Shown: one piece after another, positions 27,767 to 36,926 of the stretch
Position numbering within the stretch: position 1 is the first letter of the stretch
How the letters are laid out: every line of letters begins with the position of its first letter
NCBI RefSeq assembly: GCF_900108225.1
Contig: NZ_FNUZ01000004.1
Coordinates: forward strand, 124,001-188,000
Source: Thalassococcus halodurans
Lineage (GTDB): Bacteria > Pseudomonadota > Alphaproteobacteria > Rhodobacterales > Rhodobacteraceae
Reading direction: 5' to 3'
Length of the DNA: 64,000 bases
Made by a program: the position numbers and the translations under genes
The notes under the pieces: generated by a model
Databases searched by the model: none
What the model was told of the DNA's origin: nothing
Seen by the model: only the letters and a program-made list of their open reading frames with translations

Positions 27767-28120
27767 TCAGAAGGGCAGGTTCATGTCTTTGGGCAGGCCC
27801 ATCGACTCGGCCAGTTTGCCCATTTCTTCCTTGGCCCGTTCCTGCGCGCGCTGCTGGGCGTCTTTGATGGCGGCAAGGATCAGATCCTCGACCACTTCCT
27901 TGTCGTCGCCGTTGAAGATCGACGGATCGATGTCCAGTGTCTTCAACTCGCCTTTGGCTGTGCAGGTCGCCTTGACCAGACCAGCGCCGGCTTCGCCCTC
28001 GACCATGATCGAGTGCATGTCTTCTTGCAGCTGGGCCATCTTGCCCTGCATTTCCTGCGCCGCTTTCATCATCTTGGTCATGTCACCAAGACCACCCAGC
28101 CCGCCAAGTCCTTTGAGCAT
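27767..28120 (-). CDS. YbaB/EbfC family nucleoid-associated protein
   Basis: A 117-residue DNA-binding protein of the YbaB/EbfC family. It starts MLKGLGGLGGLGDMTKMM, followed by a helical section (AAQEMQGKMAQLQEDM) and the conserved beta part VKATCTAKGELKTLDIDPS near residue 50, with DLILAAIKDAQQRAQ after it. It forms dimers that bind DNA; linked by position to replication and recombination genes dnaX and recR on both sides in one minus-strand operon. Function in detail is not known. Confidence 0.95.
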   Translation of the reverse strand: MLKGLGGLGGLGDMTKMMKAAQEMQGKMAQLQEDMHSIMVEGEAGAGLVKATCTAKGELKTLDIDPSIFNGDDKEVVEDLILAAIKDAQQRAQERAKEEMGKLAESMGLPKDMNLPF

Positions 28121-28163
28121 CGTTCTTCTCCGTTCTTTGGGTTGTCAGAATCCGCGAAGGGCC

Positions 28164-29933
28164 TCAGCCGTCTTCGAACGGATCCCATTCATCTTCAACT
28201 TCTTGCAGCGCTTCGGCCTGCACTTCGTTGGCAATATCGGTGGCGCTGCGGATATCTGTGATCTTCGCTTTGGGGAAGGCGTCGAACACGGCCCTGACCA
28301 GCGGGTGTTCAGCGGCCTCGTCGCGCAGCGCCTGTTTGGCGGCGTCTTTCTTTTCGGTGATCGTGGCGGCGTCGCAGCCATTGACCACGCTGACGCCCCA
28401 GCGATTGCCGGTCCAGCGCTGCAGGGCCGATCCAAGGCGCTGCGCCAGATCGGGCTGCGCCTCTTCCGCGGGGGTGAATTCGATCCGGCCCGGTTGATAG
28501 GACGCCAAACGCACGCCGCCCTCGACTTCAACCAGCAGCTTCACGTCGCGGTTGGTGCGGATCAATTCCAGAACGTGTTCGAACGTCGGGTAGCGGGCCA
28601 GCGCCTGATCTTGCGCCACGGCCTGCACCGCTTGCGCGCCACCACCGCCCAGCGATGCGCTGGGGCCAGAGGGGCCGCGATGGGTTGGCGCAGGGGCCGA
28701 CGAAAGGGCGTTGGTGCTGCCACCGCCCATACCCATCGGCGCACCACCACCTGATGGCGGCATTGGCGGTGGGGGCGTATCCTGCAGCTTGCGCACAAGG
28801 TCTTCGGGCGAGGGCATCTCGGCCACATGGGTCAAGCGGATCACGGCCATTTCAGCGGCCATCATCGCGTTCGGCGCTTGGCTGACCTCGTCCAAGGCTT
28901 TCAGCAGCATCTGCCACATCCGCGTCAGCGGGCGCATGCCCAGCTGTTGCGCCAGTTCCTGACCACGGTTGCGCTCGTCCGGGCTGATCGTCGGGTCTTC
29001 GGCGGCATCGGGCGTGATCTTGACCACGGAAATCCAATGCGTGATCTCGGCCAGATCGCGCAGCACGGCTAGCGGGTCTGCCCCGTCGGCGTATTGCGCG
29101 CCGATCTCGGTCAGGGCCGATGCCGCATCGCCCCGCATGATCATCTCGAACAGGTCCATGACGCGCGACCGGTCCGCAAGGCCCAGCATCGCACGCACCT
29201 GTTCGGCGGTCGTTTCGCCAGCACCGTGGGAAATCGCCTGATCCAGAAGTGAGGTCGCATCCCGGGCCGATCCTTCGGCCGCGCGGGTGATCAGGGCCAA
29301 GGCATCATCGCTGATCTCAGCGCCCTCAGCGCCGGCGATCTTGCGCAACAGGCCCACCATCACCTCGGGCTCAATCCGGCGCAGGTCGAACCGCTGACAG
29401 CGCGACAGCACCGTCACGGGAACCTTGCGGATTTCCGTGGTGGCAAAGATGAACTTCACATGGGCGGGCGGTTCCTCAAGCGTTTTAAGCAGCGCGTTGA
29501 ACGCACTGGTCGACAGCATGTGAACTTCGTCGATGATGTAGATCTTATAACGGGCCGAGGCCGCGCGGTAATGGACCGAGTCGATGATCTCGCGGATATC
29601 GTTGACCGAGGTGTTAGAGGCGGCGTCCATCTCCATCACGTCGACGTGGCGACCTTCCATAATGGCGCGGCAGGGTTCGCACTGACCGCACGGATCCGTC
29701 GTGGGCCCCCCGTTTCCGTCAGGACCAACGCAGTTCATGCCCTTGGCAATGATCCGCGCGGTGGTGGTTTTGCCGGTGCCGCGAATGCCCGTCATCACAA
29801 AGGCCTGCGCGATGCGATCCGCCTCGAACGCGTTCTTCAGGGTGCGCACCATCGCATCCTGTCCGACAAGGTCGGCAAAGGTCTCGGGGCGGTATTTGCG
29901 GGCCAGAACCTGATACTTGGGCGTGTCCGTCAT
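28164..29933 (-). CDS. dnaX: DNA polymerase III subunits gamma/tau
   Basis: Clamp-loader ATPase of the replicative polymerase. The 589-residue protein has the Walker A motif GIRGTGKTTTAR (about residues 49-60), the zinc-binding cysteines in CVGPDGNGGPTTDPCGQCEPC region (about 68-88), IIDEVHMLST as Walker B and the sensor motif VTVLSRCQRFDLR (about residue 175). Residues 385-430 are a Pro/Gly-rich linker, and the C-terminal tau part is present (RYPTFEHVLELIRTN). First gene of dnaX-ybaB-recR on the minus strand; 43 bases separate it from ybaB. I did not identify a programmed frameshift for a short gamma form. Confidence 0.96.
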   Translation of the reverse strand: MTDTPKYQVLARKYRPETFADLVGQDAMVRTLKNAFEADRIAQAFVMTGIRGTGKTTTARIIAKGMNCVGPDGNGGPTTDPCGQCEPCRAIMEGRHVDVMEMDAASNTSVNDIREIIDSVHYRAASARYKIYIIDEVHMLSTSAFNALLKTLEEPPAHVKFIFATTEIRKVPVTVLSRCQRFDLRRIEPEVMVGLLRKIAGAEGAEISDDALALITRAAEGSARDATSLLDQAISHGAGETTAEQVRAMLGLADRSRVMDLFEMIMRGDAASALTEIGAQYADGADPLAVLRDLAEITHWISVVKITPDAAEDPTISPDERNRGQELAQQLGMRPLTRMWQMLLKALDEVSQAPNAMMAAEMAVIRLTHVAEMPSPEDLVRKLQDTPPPPMPPSGGGAPMGMGGGSTNALSSAPAPTHRGPSGPSASLGGGGAQAVQAVAQDQALARYPTFEHVLELIRTNRDVKLLVEVEGGVRLASYQPGRIEFTPAEEAQPDLAQRLGSALQRWTGNRWGVSVVNGCDAATITEKKDAAKQALRDEAAEHPLVRAVFDAFPKAKITDIRSATDIANEVQAEALQEVEDEWDPFEDG

Positions 29934-30096
29934 GCGCTCTCTTTCATGCTGGCCTTAACCTAAGCACCTCAAGCGCCGCCGTCCACATCCCGCGAGGGGG
30001 ATCGGGGGATTTTCTTTTTTGGGGCGGGGTGAACGTGCGGTGCGGCTGTGTATAACCTCCCAGAACGATTTTCAGACAAGTAAGGTAGTTAGAGAT

Positions 30097-30771
30097 ATGA
30101 GCTTCGAGCGGGATGTTGAGGAAGCTGCATTCAGAGCTGCAAACGCATGTGATGCGGCGGTGAAAAAGTATGCAAAAGGTGATGTCGTAGATGAGCCGAA
30201 CATCACCGGCGCTTTACTTGGACAGTTAGACGCAAGACTAGAGGGAATGATTGGCGAAATTGAATGGAGAAGCCGGTTTGTTCGAGGCGGCCCGGGAAAA
30301 GCCGCTGAGGAAAGCTGGGTAGGCGCCGACATTTTGCTGAATGTACGTTTGAATGCGTATGGGCGATATTATGATAAAGGCGTTTTGATCCAATCAAAAC
30401 GTCTAGAAGAAAACAATATATTAAGTACAGCGGAAGCAGACAGGCTACATAAACAGTGCCGAGATATGATCCATCGCACCTTCGCAGCATATGTATTTGT
30501 ATACGCTACCAATGGGATCAGATGCGGGGGTGCCGCCTCCTTTTACGATTATTCGGATCAGAACATTCACGATTCATGTCCGTGGTCATCATACCAATTC
30601 TTCACCGAACTATTTCGATGCCCGATCGGCGATCCGCTTTTGAGAGAGGCTAATTTTGCAAAGGTTCTTGCACCCGAATCACCGCCTCGACATATATTAG
30701 TGGTCGAAGCGATTGGTCCGGAGCCTAGGCCTGAGCCTACAACTGAGCCATTGCCGGGAATGGAGCCATAA
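30097..30771 (+). CDS. Unknown protein with PD-(D/E)XK-nuclease-like core
   Basis: A 224-residue protein that I cannot name. Residues 75-100 read VGADILLNVRL then KGVLIQSKRLE: an aspartate in a beta strand followed by a QxK strand, the layout of PD-(D/E)XK nucleases with the Q variant seen in Mrr-like enzymes. An upstream glutamate helix (EPNITGALLGQLDARLEGMI) and a downstream HKQCRDMIHRTFAAYVFVY helix-strand add to the pattern. The C-terminus is Pro/Glu-rich. Base composition is more AT-rich than dnaX and ileS beside it. The ATG at 30097 starts the well-formed part; the frame opens at 30019. No second gene of a defence system is visible next to it. Nuclease function is inference. Confidence 0.6.
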   Translation: MSFERDVEEAAFRAANACDAAVKKYAKGDVVDEPNITGALLGQLDARLEGMIGEIEWRSRFVRGGPGKAAEESWVGADILLNVRLNAYGRYYDKGVLIQSKRLEENNILSTAEADRLHKQCRDMIHRTFAAYVFVYATNGIRCGGAASFYDYSDQNIHDSCPWSSYQFFTELFRCPIGDPLLREANFAKVLAPESPPRHILVVEAIGPEPRPEPTTEPLPGMEP

Positions 30772-31020
30772 GCAGCTAATAATCCGGATTGCATTGCGTT
30801 TCGACGTAGTGAGGCGCACCTCCGCAAAACAACTGACTGGAACGGCTTGACCGTTCCAGTTGTGTCCTTGCTGGCTTTGGGATCACCCCGACAGATGGGT
30901 CGAGGATCATACGTAACACCATGTTGTCGCCGGGCTGCTGCACTGCAGCCGATATTCATTCATCCCGCAGCATCCGTGAATCTGGGCTCATAGCCGACTT
31001 TTAACGCCAGCCCAAATCCC
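30772..31020. other. Intergenic region after the PD-(D/E)XK-like gene
   Basis: About 250 bases with no supported gene, between the islet protein and the ileS terminator. It holds a perfect hairpin, ACTGGAACGG / CCGTTCCAGT with a 5-base loop at 30836-30860, which has no proper T-run. The rest shows no motif I can name; a minus-strand opening through it has no sign of coding. Confidence 0.5.
30836..30860. repeat. Perfect 10-base inverted repeat
   Basis: ACTGGAACGG and CCGTTCCAGT separated by CTTGA, 65 bases after the islet gene stop. It could be a weak terminator, a transposon-end relic or an mRNA-stabilising hairpin. Confidence 0.5.
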
Positions 31021-31055
31021 AAAAGAAAACCGCCAGGGCAGGGACCCCGGCGGTT
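31021..31055 (-). terminator. Rho-independent terminator after ileS
   Basis: Reading the minus strand, AACCGCC and GGCGGTT form a stem around a 14-base GC-rich loop, followed by a T-rich tail (TTTTCTTTT). It lies 25 bases after the ileS stop. Confidence 0.85.
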
Positions 31056-31079
31056 CAATCTTCTCCGAACTAGAGGCTT

Positions 31080-33992
31080 TTACGCCAACGCCTCGTCGCA
31101 GCGGGCGCAAGTGCCTGCGTGGGAGTGCGTGCCAACGTCCGGCAGGATTTTCCAGCAGCGCTGACATTTCTCACCCTCGGCCTCGGCAAAGACCACGGCG
31201 ATGTCTGCGAGCTCGGCCATGCGGTAGGCATCTTCGGGTGCGGCGTCATCCGTCAGGGTCAGGCCCGATGTGATGCAGACATCCTCAAACGCCACGTCCT
31301 TCAGTGCCGCCAAGGTCGCGGCATCGCTGACATAGACCACAGGGGCCGCTTCCAGCGACGCGCCGATCACCTTGTTCACGCGCTGCACTTCAAGCGCGGA
31401 CGTGACAACGCGGCGGGCCGTGCGGACCTTGGACCATTTCGCCGCCAGTTCCGCGTTCTTCCACGATGCGGGCGTTTCGGGGATGTCCTGCAGGTGAACC
31501 GACGCATCATCGCCGCCGAACCGTTCCAGCCAGACCTCTTCCATAGTGAACACCAGAACCGGTGCCAGCCATGTGGTCAGGCGGTGGAACAGGATGTCCA
31601 TCACAGTGCGGGCCGCGCGGCGGCGGGCTGTGTCGCCGTCGCAATAAAGCGCGTCCTTGCGGATGTCGAAATAGAAGGCCGACAGTTCCACGGTCGCAAA
31701 GTTGAACAGCTGCTGGAACACGCCTTGGAAGTCATAGGCGTCATAGCCTGCGCGCACGACCTCATCCAGTTCTGCCAGACGGTGCAGCACCCAACGTTCC
31801 AGTTCAGGCATATCCGCAGGGTCCACACGATCCGCTTCGCTGAAATGCGACACGGCGCCCAGCATAAAGCGCATGGTGTTGCGTAGACGGCGGTAGCTGT
31901 CTGCCACGCCCTTCAGGATTTCCGGACCGATCCGCAGGTCAGCGGTGTAGTCGGCCTGAGCCACCCAAAGGCGCAGGATGTCAGCGCCGTATTGCTTGGT
32001 CACATCCTCGGGGGCGACGGTGTTGCCGACCGATTTGGACATCTTGTTGCCCTTCTCGTCCAGCGTAAAGCCGTGGGTCAGAACCCCGCGATAGGGCGCG
32101 CGGCCTTGGGTGCCACAGCTTTGCAGCATCGAGGAATGGAACCAACCGCGGTGCTGGTCGGTGCCTTCGAGATAGAGATCGGCCAGACCATCGTCCGAGC
32201 CATCTTCGCGGTCGCGCAGAACGAACGCGTGGGTCGAGCCGGAGTCGAACCACACGTCCAGAACGTCAAACACCTGATCCCAGTCATCGACGTTGTAGTC
32301 GTTGCCAAGGAAGCGTTCCTTCGCGCCTTCGACGTACCATGCATCCGCGCCTTCGGCCTCGAACGCGGCAAGGATGCGGGCGTTCACGGCTTCATCGCGC
32401 AGCAGGTAATCGGGATCAGTCGGCTGTGCGCCTTTCTTGGTGAAGCATGTCAGCGGCACACCCCACGCACGCTGGCGGGACAGAACCCAGTCTGGACGCG
32501 CTTCGATCATGGAATACAGGCGGTTGCGGCCTGTCTGCGGCGTCCATTTCACCAGCTTGTCAATGCTGGTCAGGGCGCGTTCGCGGATTGTCTTGCCGTA
32601 GGTATCATTGCCATCGCCAACCTCGCGGTCGATCGAGGCAAACCACTGCGGGCGGTTCAGACGGATGACCGGAGCTTTGGAGCGCCAGCTGTGCGCGTCC
32701 GAGATGGTGATGCGCTGACGGGCTAGAAGGCGGCCAACCTCAACCAGTTTCGCCATAACGGCCTGGTTCGCTTTGCCCGGCTTGCCCTTGTGGTCATAGA
32801 CCTTGAGGCCAGCAAAGAACGGCAGGTCATCGCGATAGGCGCTGTCGTCCCCAAGGTTATAGGTCATTTCCAGACCGTGCTTGATGCCGATGGCATAGTC
32901 GTCGTCACCGTGGCTGGGGGCCGTGTGGACGAAACCTGTACCTGCGTCGGCGGTCACGTGATCGCCCGGCAGCATCGGCACGTCGAAATCCCATTCGCCG
33001 TTTGCTTCGGCTGCGCCGTTCAGCGGGTGGGCAAAGATCATCGCGGACAGTTCATCACCGGTCACATCACGGACGCGGGTGTACATGCTGTCTTCCAGAC
33101 GCGCCTTGGCCAGCGTGTCTGCCGCCAGATCGTCGGCAAAGAGGTACTTCTCACCCTTCGCGGCCCAGCATTCTTCCGGCGTGTCCAGAACTTCGTACAG
33201 ACCGTAGGATACGGTCGGGCTGAAGCAGATCGCGCGGTTTTGCGGGATGGTCCAAGGTGTGGTGGTCCAGATCACGGCATAGGTGTTGTCCAGACCTTCG
33301 CCTGCGTTCTGCAACGCGAACTTGACCCAGATCGCGTCGGTCTGACGGTCGTGGTATTCCACCTCGGCCTCGGCCAGCGCGGTTTTCTCGACCGGCGACC
33401 ACATGACAGGCTTCGAGCCCTGATAAAGAACGCCGCTCATCAGGAATTTCTGGAATTCTTCCGCGATGATCCGCTCTGCGCGGAAATCCATCGTCAGATA
33501 GGGATTGTCCCACGTGCCTGTGATGCCAAGGCGTTTAAATTCTTCGCGCTGGATGTCGATCCAGCCTTCAGCGAACTTGCGGCATTCCTGACGGAAGTCG
33601 ACGACAGGCACGTCGTCCTTGTCTTTGCCCTTGGCGCGGTACTTTTCCTCAATCTTCCATTCGATCGGCAGGCCGTGGCAGTCCCAGCCCGGGATATAGC
33701 GCGCATCGCGGCCCATCATCTGCTGCGAGCGTACGACCATATCCTTCAGGATCTTGTTCAGCGCGTGGCCGATGTGCAGGTGACCGTTCGCATACGGAGG
33801 GCCATCGTGCAGGGTGAAAGGCTTGCGGTCAGACGACTTCGCCTTTTCGCGCAGTTGTTCGTAGATGCCGATCTTGGCCCAACGGTCCAACCATGCGGGT
33901 TCGCGTTTGGGCAGGCCCGCGCGCATCGGGAAGTCGGTCTGCGGCAGGTTGAGGGTGTCTTTATAGTCCGGCGAGGTGGCTTCGGCGCACAT
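31080..33992 (-). CDS. ileS: Isoleucine-tRNA ligase
   Basis: Class I aminoacyl-tRNA synthetase charging tRNA-Ile. The 970-residue protein carries the HIGH motif in PYANGHLHIGHALN (about residue 70), the editing domain with WTTTPWTIPQNRA (about residue 245), the KMSKS motif in GNKMSKSVGNT (about residue 650) and a C-terminal zinc-binding tail with cysteines in CQRCWK and CARCDEALA. Length is normal. Single minus-strand gene with its own terminator; a divergent FAD monooxygenase starts on the other side. Confidence 0.97.
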   Translation of the reverse strand: MCAEATSPDYKDTLNLPQTDFPMRAGLPKREPAWLDRWAKIGIYEQLREKAKSSDRKPFTLHDGPPYANGHLHIGHALNKILKDMVVRSQQMMGRDARYIPGWDCHGLPIEWKIEEKYRAKGKDKDDVPVVDFRQECRKFAEGWIDIQREEFKRLGITGTWDNPYLTMDFRAERIIAEEFQKFLMSGVLYQGSKPVMWSPVEKTALAEAEVEYHDRQTDAIWVKFALQNAGEGLDNTYAVIWTTTPWTIPQNRAICFSPTVSYGLYEVLDTPEECWAAKGEKYLFADDLAADTLAKARLEDSMYTRVRDVTGDELSAMIFAHPLNGAAEANGEWDFDVPMLPGDHVTADAGTGFVHTAPSHGDDDYAIGIKHGLEMTYNLGDDSAYRDDLPFFAGLKVYDHKGKPGKANQAVMAKLVEVGRLLARQRITISDAHSWRSKAPVIRLNRPQWFASIDREVGDGNDTYGKTIRERALTSIDKLVKWTPQTGRNRLYSMIEARPDWVLSRQRAWGVPLTCFTKKGAQPTDPDYLLRDEAVNARILAAFEAEGADAWYVEGAKERFLGNDYNVDDWDQVFDVLDVWFDSGSTHAFVLRDREDGSDDGLADLYLEGTDQHRGWFHSSMLQSCGTQGRAPYRGVLTHGFTLDEKGNKMSKSVGNTVAPEDVTKQYGADILRLWVAQADYTADLRIGPEILKGVADSYRRLRNTMRFMLGAVSHFSEADRVDPADMPELERWVLHRLAELDEVVRAGYDAYDFQGVFQQLFNFATVELSAFYFDIRKDALYCDGDTARRRAARTVMDILFHRLTTWLAPVLVFTMEEVWLERFGGDDASVHLQDIPETPASWKNAELAAKWSKVRTARRVVTSALEVQRVNKVIGASLEAAPVVYVSDAATLAALKDVAFEDVCITSGLTLTDDAAPEDAYRMAELADIAVVFAEAEGEKCQRCWKILPDVGTHSHAGTCARCDEALA

Positions 33993-34270
33993 CTTGAGTG
34001 TCCTTGACGTCAGTAAAATTCACAGATGATGGGGCGGCGCGGCAATCCATACGCCTTTGTCCCGGCGGCTCGTGTCAGAGCGCCGGGCATGTAATTCGAA
34101 TGATGATCGCAAACATCTTCGTCATGGGCGCGGTTATAGGCCTGTGGGCAAGGGGCGTCCAGTGGGATATCCGGCCTATATGGCAACAGTTTTGCCGCAG
34201 GCGGTTGTGCCTCATGGACAGTCGATGGGCGATGGGGTTTCTTCGGCCCGAATTGGTCAAAGGTTTTGAA

Positions 34271-35458
34271 ATGCGTCCTCTGGATATCGCTGTTGCTGGC
34301 GCGGGTGTCGGTGGATTGGCCGTAGGTGCGCTGTTGCGTCGGGCAGGGCATGACGTGACCGTTTTCGATAAATTTGCAGAACCCGCACCCGTGGGTTCGG
34401 GGCTGGTTGTTCAGCCGGTCGGCCTGTCGGTTCTAAAGGCTTTGGGCGCAGACCAGCGGGCGCTTGAACTGGGCAATGCCATCACCGCCATGCGGGGCCG
34501 CGAGGCCGATCAGGGCAGGCGGGTTCTTGAGGTGTCTTACGTTACTCCGAAGTCCAGCCGGTTTGGTCTGGCGATCCACCGCGCGGCATTGTTCGATGCG
34601 CTTTATGCCGCGGCCCAAGCGGCAGGGGTGGCATTGGTTTCCGCTTCGCAGGTCACGGGCCGTGACGGCGCGCATTTGCTGTTCGCGGATCGCCGCGATG
34701 GGCCATTTGACCTGATCATCGATGCTTCGGGCGCTGGTTCGGTCCTGTCGCCTTTGAAATCCAAACCGCTGGGCTATGGCGCGCTTTGGGCGACCGTGGA
34801 TTGGCCTGCAGACACGCCACTTCCGCGCGACGAACTGCGGCAGATGTATCGCCGCGCCAACCGTATGATGGGCGTGCTGCCGATCGGGTCCTTGCCGGAT
34901 GCGACGGGGTTCAAGGCGGCGATCTTCTGGTCGCTGCCCGCCAATGGCGTCACTGCGTGGCGTAAGACGGGGTTACAGGCATGGAAGGACGAAGCCGTCT
35001 CGCTGTGGCCCGCATTCGCACCCTTCGTGGATCAGATCACCGACCCCGACCAGATGACCGCCGCCAGTTATACGCACGGCACTTTGGTGCGGCCTTATGG
35101 TGACGGCATCGCCTATATTGGTGACGCAGCCCACCGCGCCAGCCCGCAACTGGGGCAGGGTGCGAACATGGCTTTGCTGGATGCCTGGGCGCTGTCGCAG
35201 GCGATTGCCGAGGCGCGGGGCGATGTGCCGCTTGCACTGCTTCACTATGCACGGGCACGGCGGTGGCATGTGTGGTCCTACCAGACCATGAGCCGTATGT
35301 TCACGCCGCAATATCAGTCGGATAGCCGCGTTTTGCCGTTGCTTCGTGATCGTCTTCTGTTCCCGCTTAGTCAGGTTCAACCGGTGCCGTACATCCTGAC
35401 GCGGCTGGTCTGTGGCGACATGCTGCCCCCGACAGGAAGCCTGCTGGACCCCGATTAA
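34271..35458 (+). CDS. FAD-dependent monooxygenase
   Basis: A 395-residue flavoprotein hydroxylase of the UbiH/PHBH-like family. N-terminal FAD motif AGAGVGGLAVGALLRRAGHD (residues 8-27) and the second FAD motif YIGDAAHRASPQLGQGANMAL near residue 285 are clear; the DG-type motif is represented by DLIIDASGAGS near residue 150. The ATG at 34271 has AAAGG 7 bases upstream; the open frame extends to 33998 but that part overlaps the ileS leader and shows no protein-like content. The stop codon shares bases with the stop of the converging ycjF-like gene (TTAA). Substrate unknown. Confidence 0.88.
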   Translation: MRPLDIAVAGAGVGGLAVGALLRRAGHDVTVFDKFAEPAPVGSGLVVQPVGLSVLKALGADQRALELGNAITAMRGREADQGRRVLEVSYVTPKSSRFGLAIHRAALFDALYAAAQAAGVALVSASQVTGRDGAHLLFADRRDGPFDLIIDASGAGSVLSPLKSKPLGYGALWATVDWPADTPLPRDELRQMYRRANRMMGVLPIGSLPDATGFKAAIFWSLPANGVTAWRKTGLQAWKDEAVSLWPAFAPFVDQITDPDQMTAASYTHGTLVRPYGDGIAYIGDAAHRASPQLGQGANMALLDAWALSQAIAEARGDVPLALLHYARARRWHVWSYQTMSRMFTPQYQSDSRVLPLLRDRLLFPLSQVQPVPYILTRLVCGDMLPPTGSLLDPD

Positions 35459-36471
35459 TCCGCCTGGGATTTCGCACCATCGCGCTTGAACAATCCCGCC
35501 ATGGAACTGGCCACAATCGAGCGGACCGATGGCTTGGATTTCGGACCAAAGGGGATCGGGCGGCAAACCTCCATCGCGGCCACGCCCACGCGGGCCGTCA
35601 ATGCGCCGTTGACCACGCCTTCGCCAAATCGGCGCGATACGCGGGATAGCACGCCGCCGCCTAAGACGGGCTCGATCAGGTCATCGCCCACGGCCACAGC
35701 GCCCGTTGCCACAAGGTGAGAAAACACCGCGCGGGTCAAACGCCAACTGCCCAACGTGCCTGACCTGCCGCCATAGATCGTGGCAATCCGCCGGATCATC
35801 CGCAAGTTCGACGTCAGCGCCGCCGCCACATCCGCCAGCGCCAAGGGCACCAGCGCGGTCACACCGGCCACCTGACGCGCCGCTGCCTCAACCTCGGCCC
35901 GTGCGGCGTGGTCCAGCGGGGTCAGCAATTCGCGTTCGGTCAGCGCCAACAATGCCTCGGCATCAAACACCTCTTCTTTGCGTTCATTCAGGCGCTCCAG
36001 CCCCCACTTTGTGTCTTCGCGCCCTTTATAAAGCGCCTCGACCGAGCCCACCAATTTGCGCGCCTCGGACAGATCGCCCGAGGCCAGAACATGCCCCGCC
36101 TGCCGGTGCAGATCATCCAGCTTTTTCAGTCGTGAAAACGCGGCCAGTTCCTTGATTGCGATCAGTACGAGGACTGCGATGAACAGGGCAAACAAGCCCG
36201 TCACCAGCCAGCCAAGGATTGCGTTCTGCGCCACAAGGTTGGCGGCAAAGTTCCACGCGGTGACCGACATCACCGTTACGATGATTGCCGACAGAAGCGA
36301 CCAGAACCATTTCGCCAGCTTGGACGCCGGACGGGCGGCCAAGGTCGCCGCTGTTGTCATCGCGCGGCCCTGCGGCACTTCAACGTCCGGCACTGGCGGT
36401 GCGCGGTCGGGCGTGTCGTGCGGTGTGTCCGCATCCAGTTCGATCAGCACAGGGCCTTTGGTCTGGGTCAT
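35455..36471 (-). CDS. YcjF family membrane protein (TIGR01620/DUF697)
   Basis: A 338-residue inner membrane protein of the TIGR01620 family (YcjF in E. coli). Residues 1-55 are hydrophilic; two transmembrane helices follow at about 62-82 (WFWSLLSAIIVTVMSVTAW) and 92-112 (LGWLVTGLFALFIAVLVLIA). The large C-terminal part is the DUF697 domain (ALVPLALADVAAALTSNLRM near residue 210, GTLGSWRLTRAVFSHLVATG near residue 240). The start at 36471 overlaps the GNAT stop (ATGA) and is preferred to the longer frame from 36495. Partner of the YcjX-like GTPase two genes upstream; the pair is linked to envelope stress in enterics. Confidence 0.9.
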   Translation of the reverse strand: MTQTKGPVLIELDADTPHDTPDRAPPVPDVEVPQGRAMTTAATLAARPASKLAKWFWSLLSAIIVTVMSVTAWNFAANLVAQNAILGWLVTGLFALFIAVLVLIAIKELAAFSRLKKLDDLHRQAGHVLASGDLSEARKLVGSVEALYKGREDTKWGLERLNERKEEVFDAEALLALTERELLTPLDHAARAEVEAAARQVAGVTALVPLALADVAAALTSNLRMIRRIATIYGGRSGTLGSWRLTRAVFSHLVATGAVAVGDDLIEPVLGGGVLSRVSRRFGEGVVNGALTARVGVAAMEVCRPIPFGPKSKPSVRSIVASSMAGLFKRDGAKSQAD

Positions 36472-36926
36472 TGGGCTGTCCTTTCGGCACGCCATTGGAA
36501 ACGGATATCCGGCAGGCCTTCGTCGTTGTCGCCATCGGTGCGGGCAACTTCGGTAAAATTATGGGATGTATAGAGCTTTCGGGCCGCTGCATTGGCCTGA
36601 AACGTCCAAAGCGTGAGCTGTTCGCAGGCCGATTTAGCAGTGTCCAAAAGCGTAGAAGCTATCCCAGCACGACGACAGTCGCGGGCCACAAACAGGCTGT
36701 GAATGTAGCCGTCTTCCCTTGCCAGAAAGCCAGCGGTCTGGCCCTCGATCTCGGCCACCGTGACCCAACCTCGGTCGATCATCTGACCCGCGTGGGCGAT
36801 ATCCTCGGCCCCGCTATGCAGCGTTGGTTTCCACGGGGTGTCGTGAACCGCCTCGGTCATCATCGCGCCCAAAGCGCCGGCGTCCAGCGCGCGGGCGGGG
36901 CGCAGGGTGATTGCGGGGCTGTTCAC
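36468..36926 (-). CDS. GNAT family N-acetyltransferase
   Basis: A 152-residue acetyltransferase. The acetyl-CoA motif RRAGIASTLLDTAKSACEQL (about residues 85-104) contains the R-x-x-G-I-A loop, followed by LWTFQANAAARKLYTSHNF, a standard GNAT C-terminal pattern. Substrate unknown. It is inserted between ycjX and ycjF and overlaps both by 4 bases (ATGA), so all three are translationally coupled. In enterics ycjX and ycjF are adjacent; the added acetyltransferase suggests a modification role in the same process, but that is inference. Confidence 0.9.
   Translation of the reverse strand: MNSPAITLRPARALDAGALGAMMTEAVHDTPWKPTLHSGAEDIAHAGQMIDRGWVTVAEIEGQTAGFLAREDGYIHSLFVARDCRRAGIASTLLDTAKSACEQLTLWTFQANAAARKLYTSHNFTEVARTDGDNDEGLPDIRFQWRAERTAQ

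Noticed and set aside
27242-28754. Plus-strand frames opposite recR, ybaB and dnaX
   Set aside because: Shadows of the conserved operon on the other strand.
30567-30959. 130-codon minus-strand frame across the end of the PD-(D/E)XK-like gene
   Set aside because: No ribosome-binding site or recognisable domain; it overlaps the better-supported plus-strand gene and a hairpin.
33998-34270. N-terminal extension of the FAD monooxygenase
   Set aside because: The family-like sequence begins at 34271 with a ribosome-binding site; the extension covers the divergent ileS leader region.
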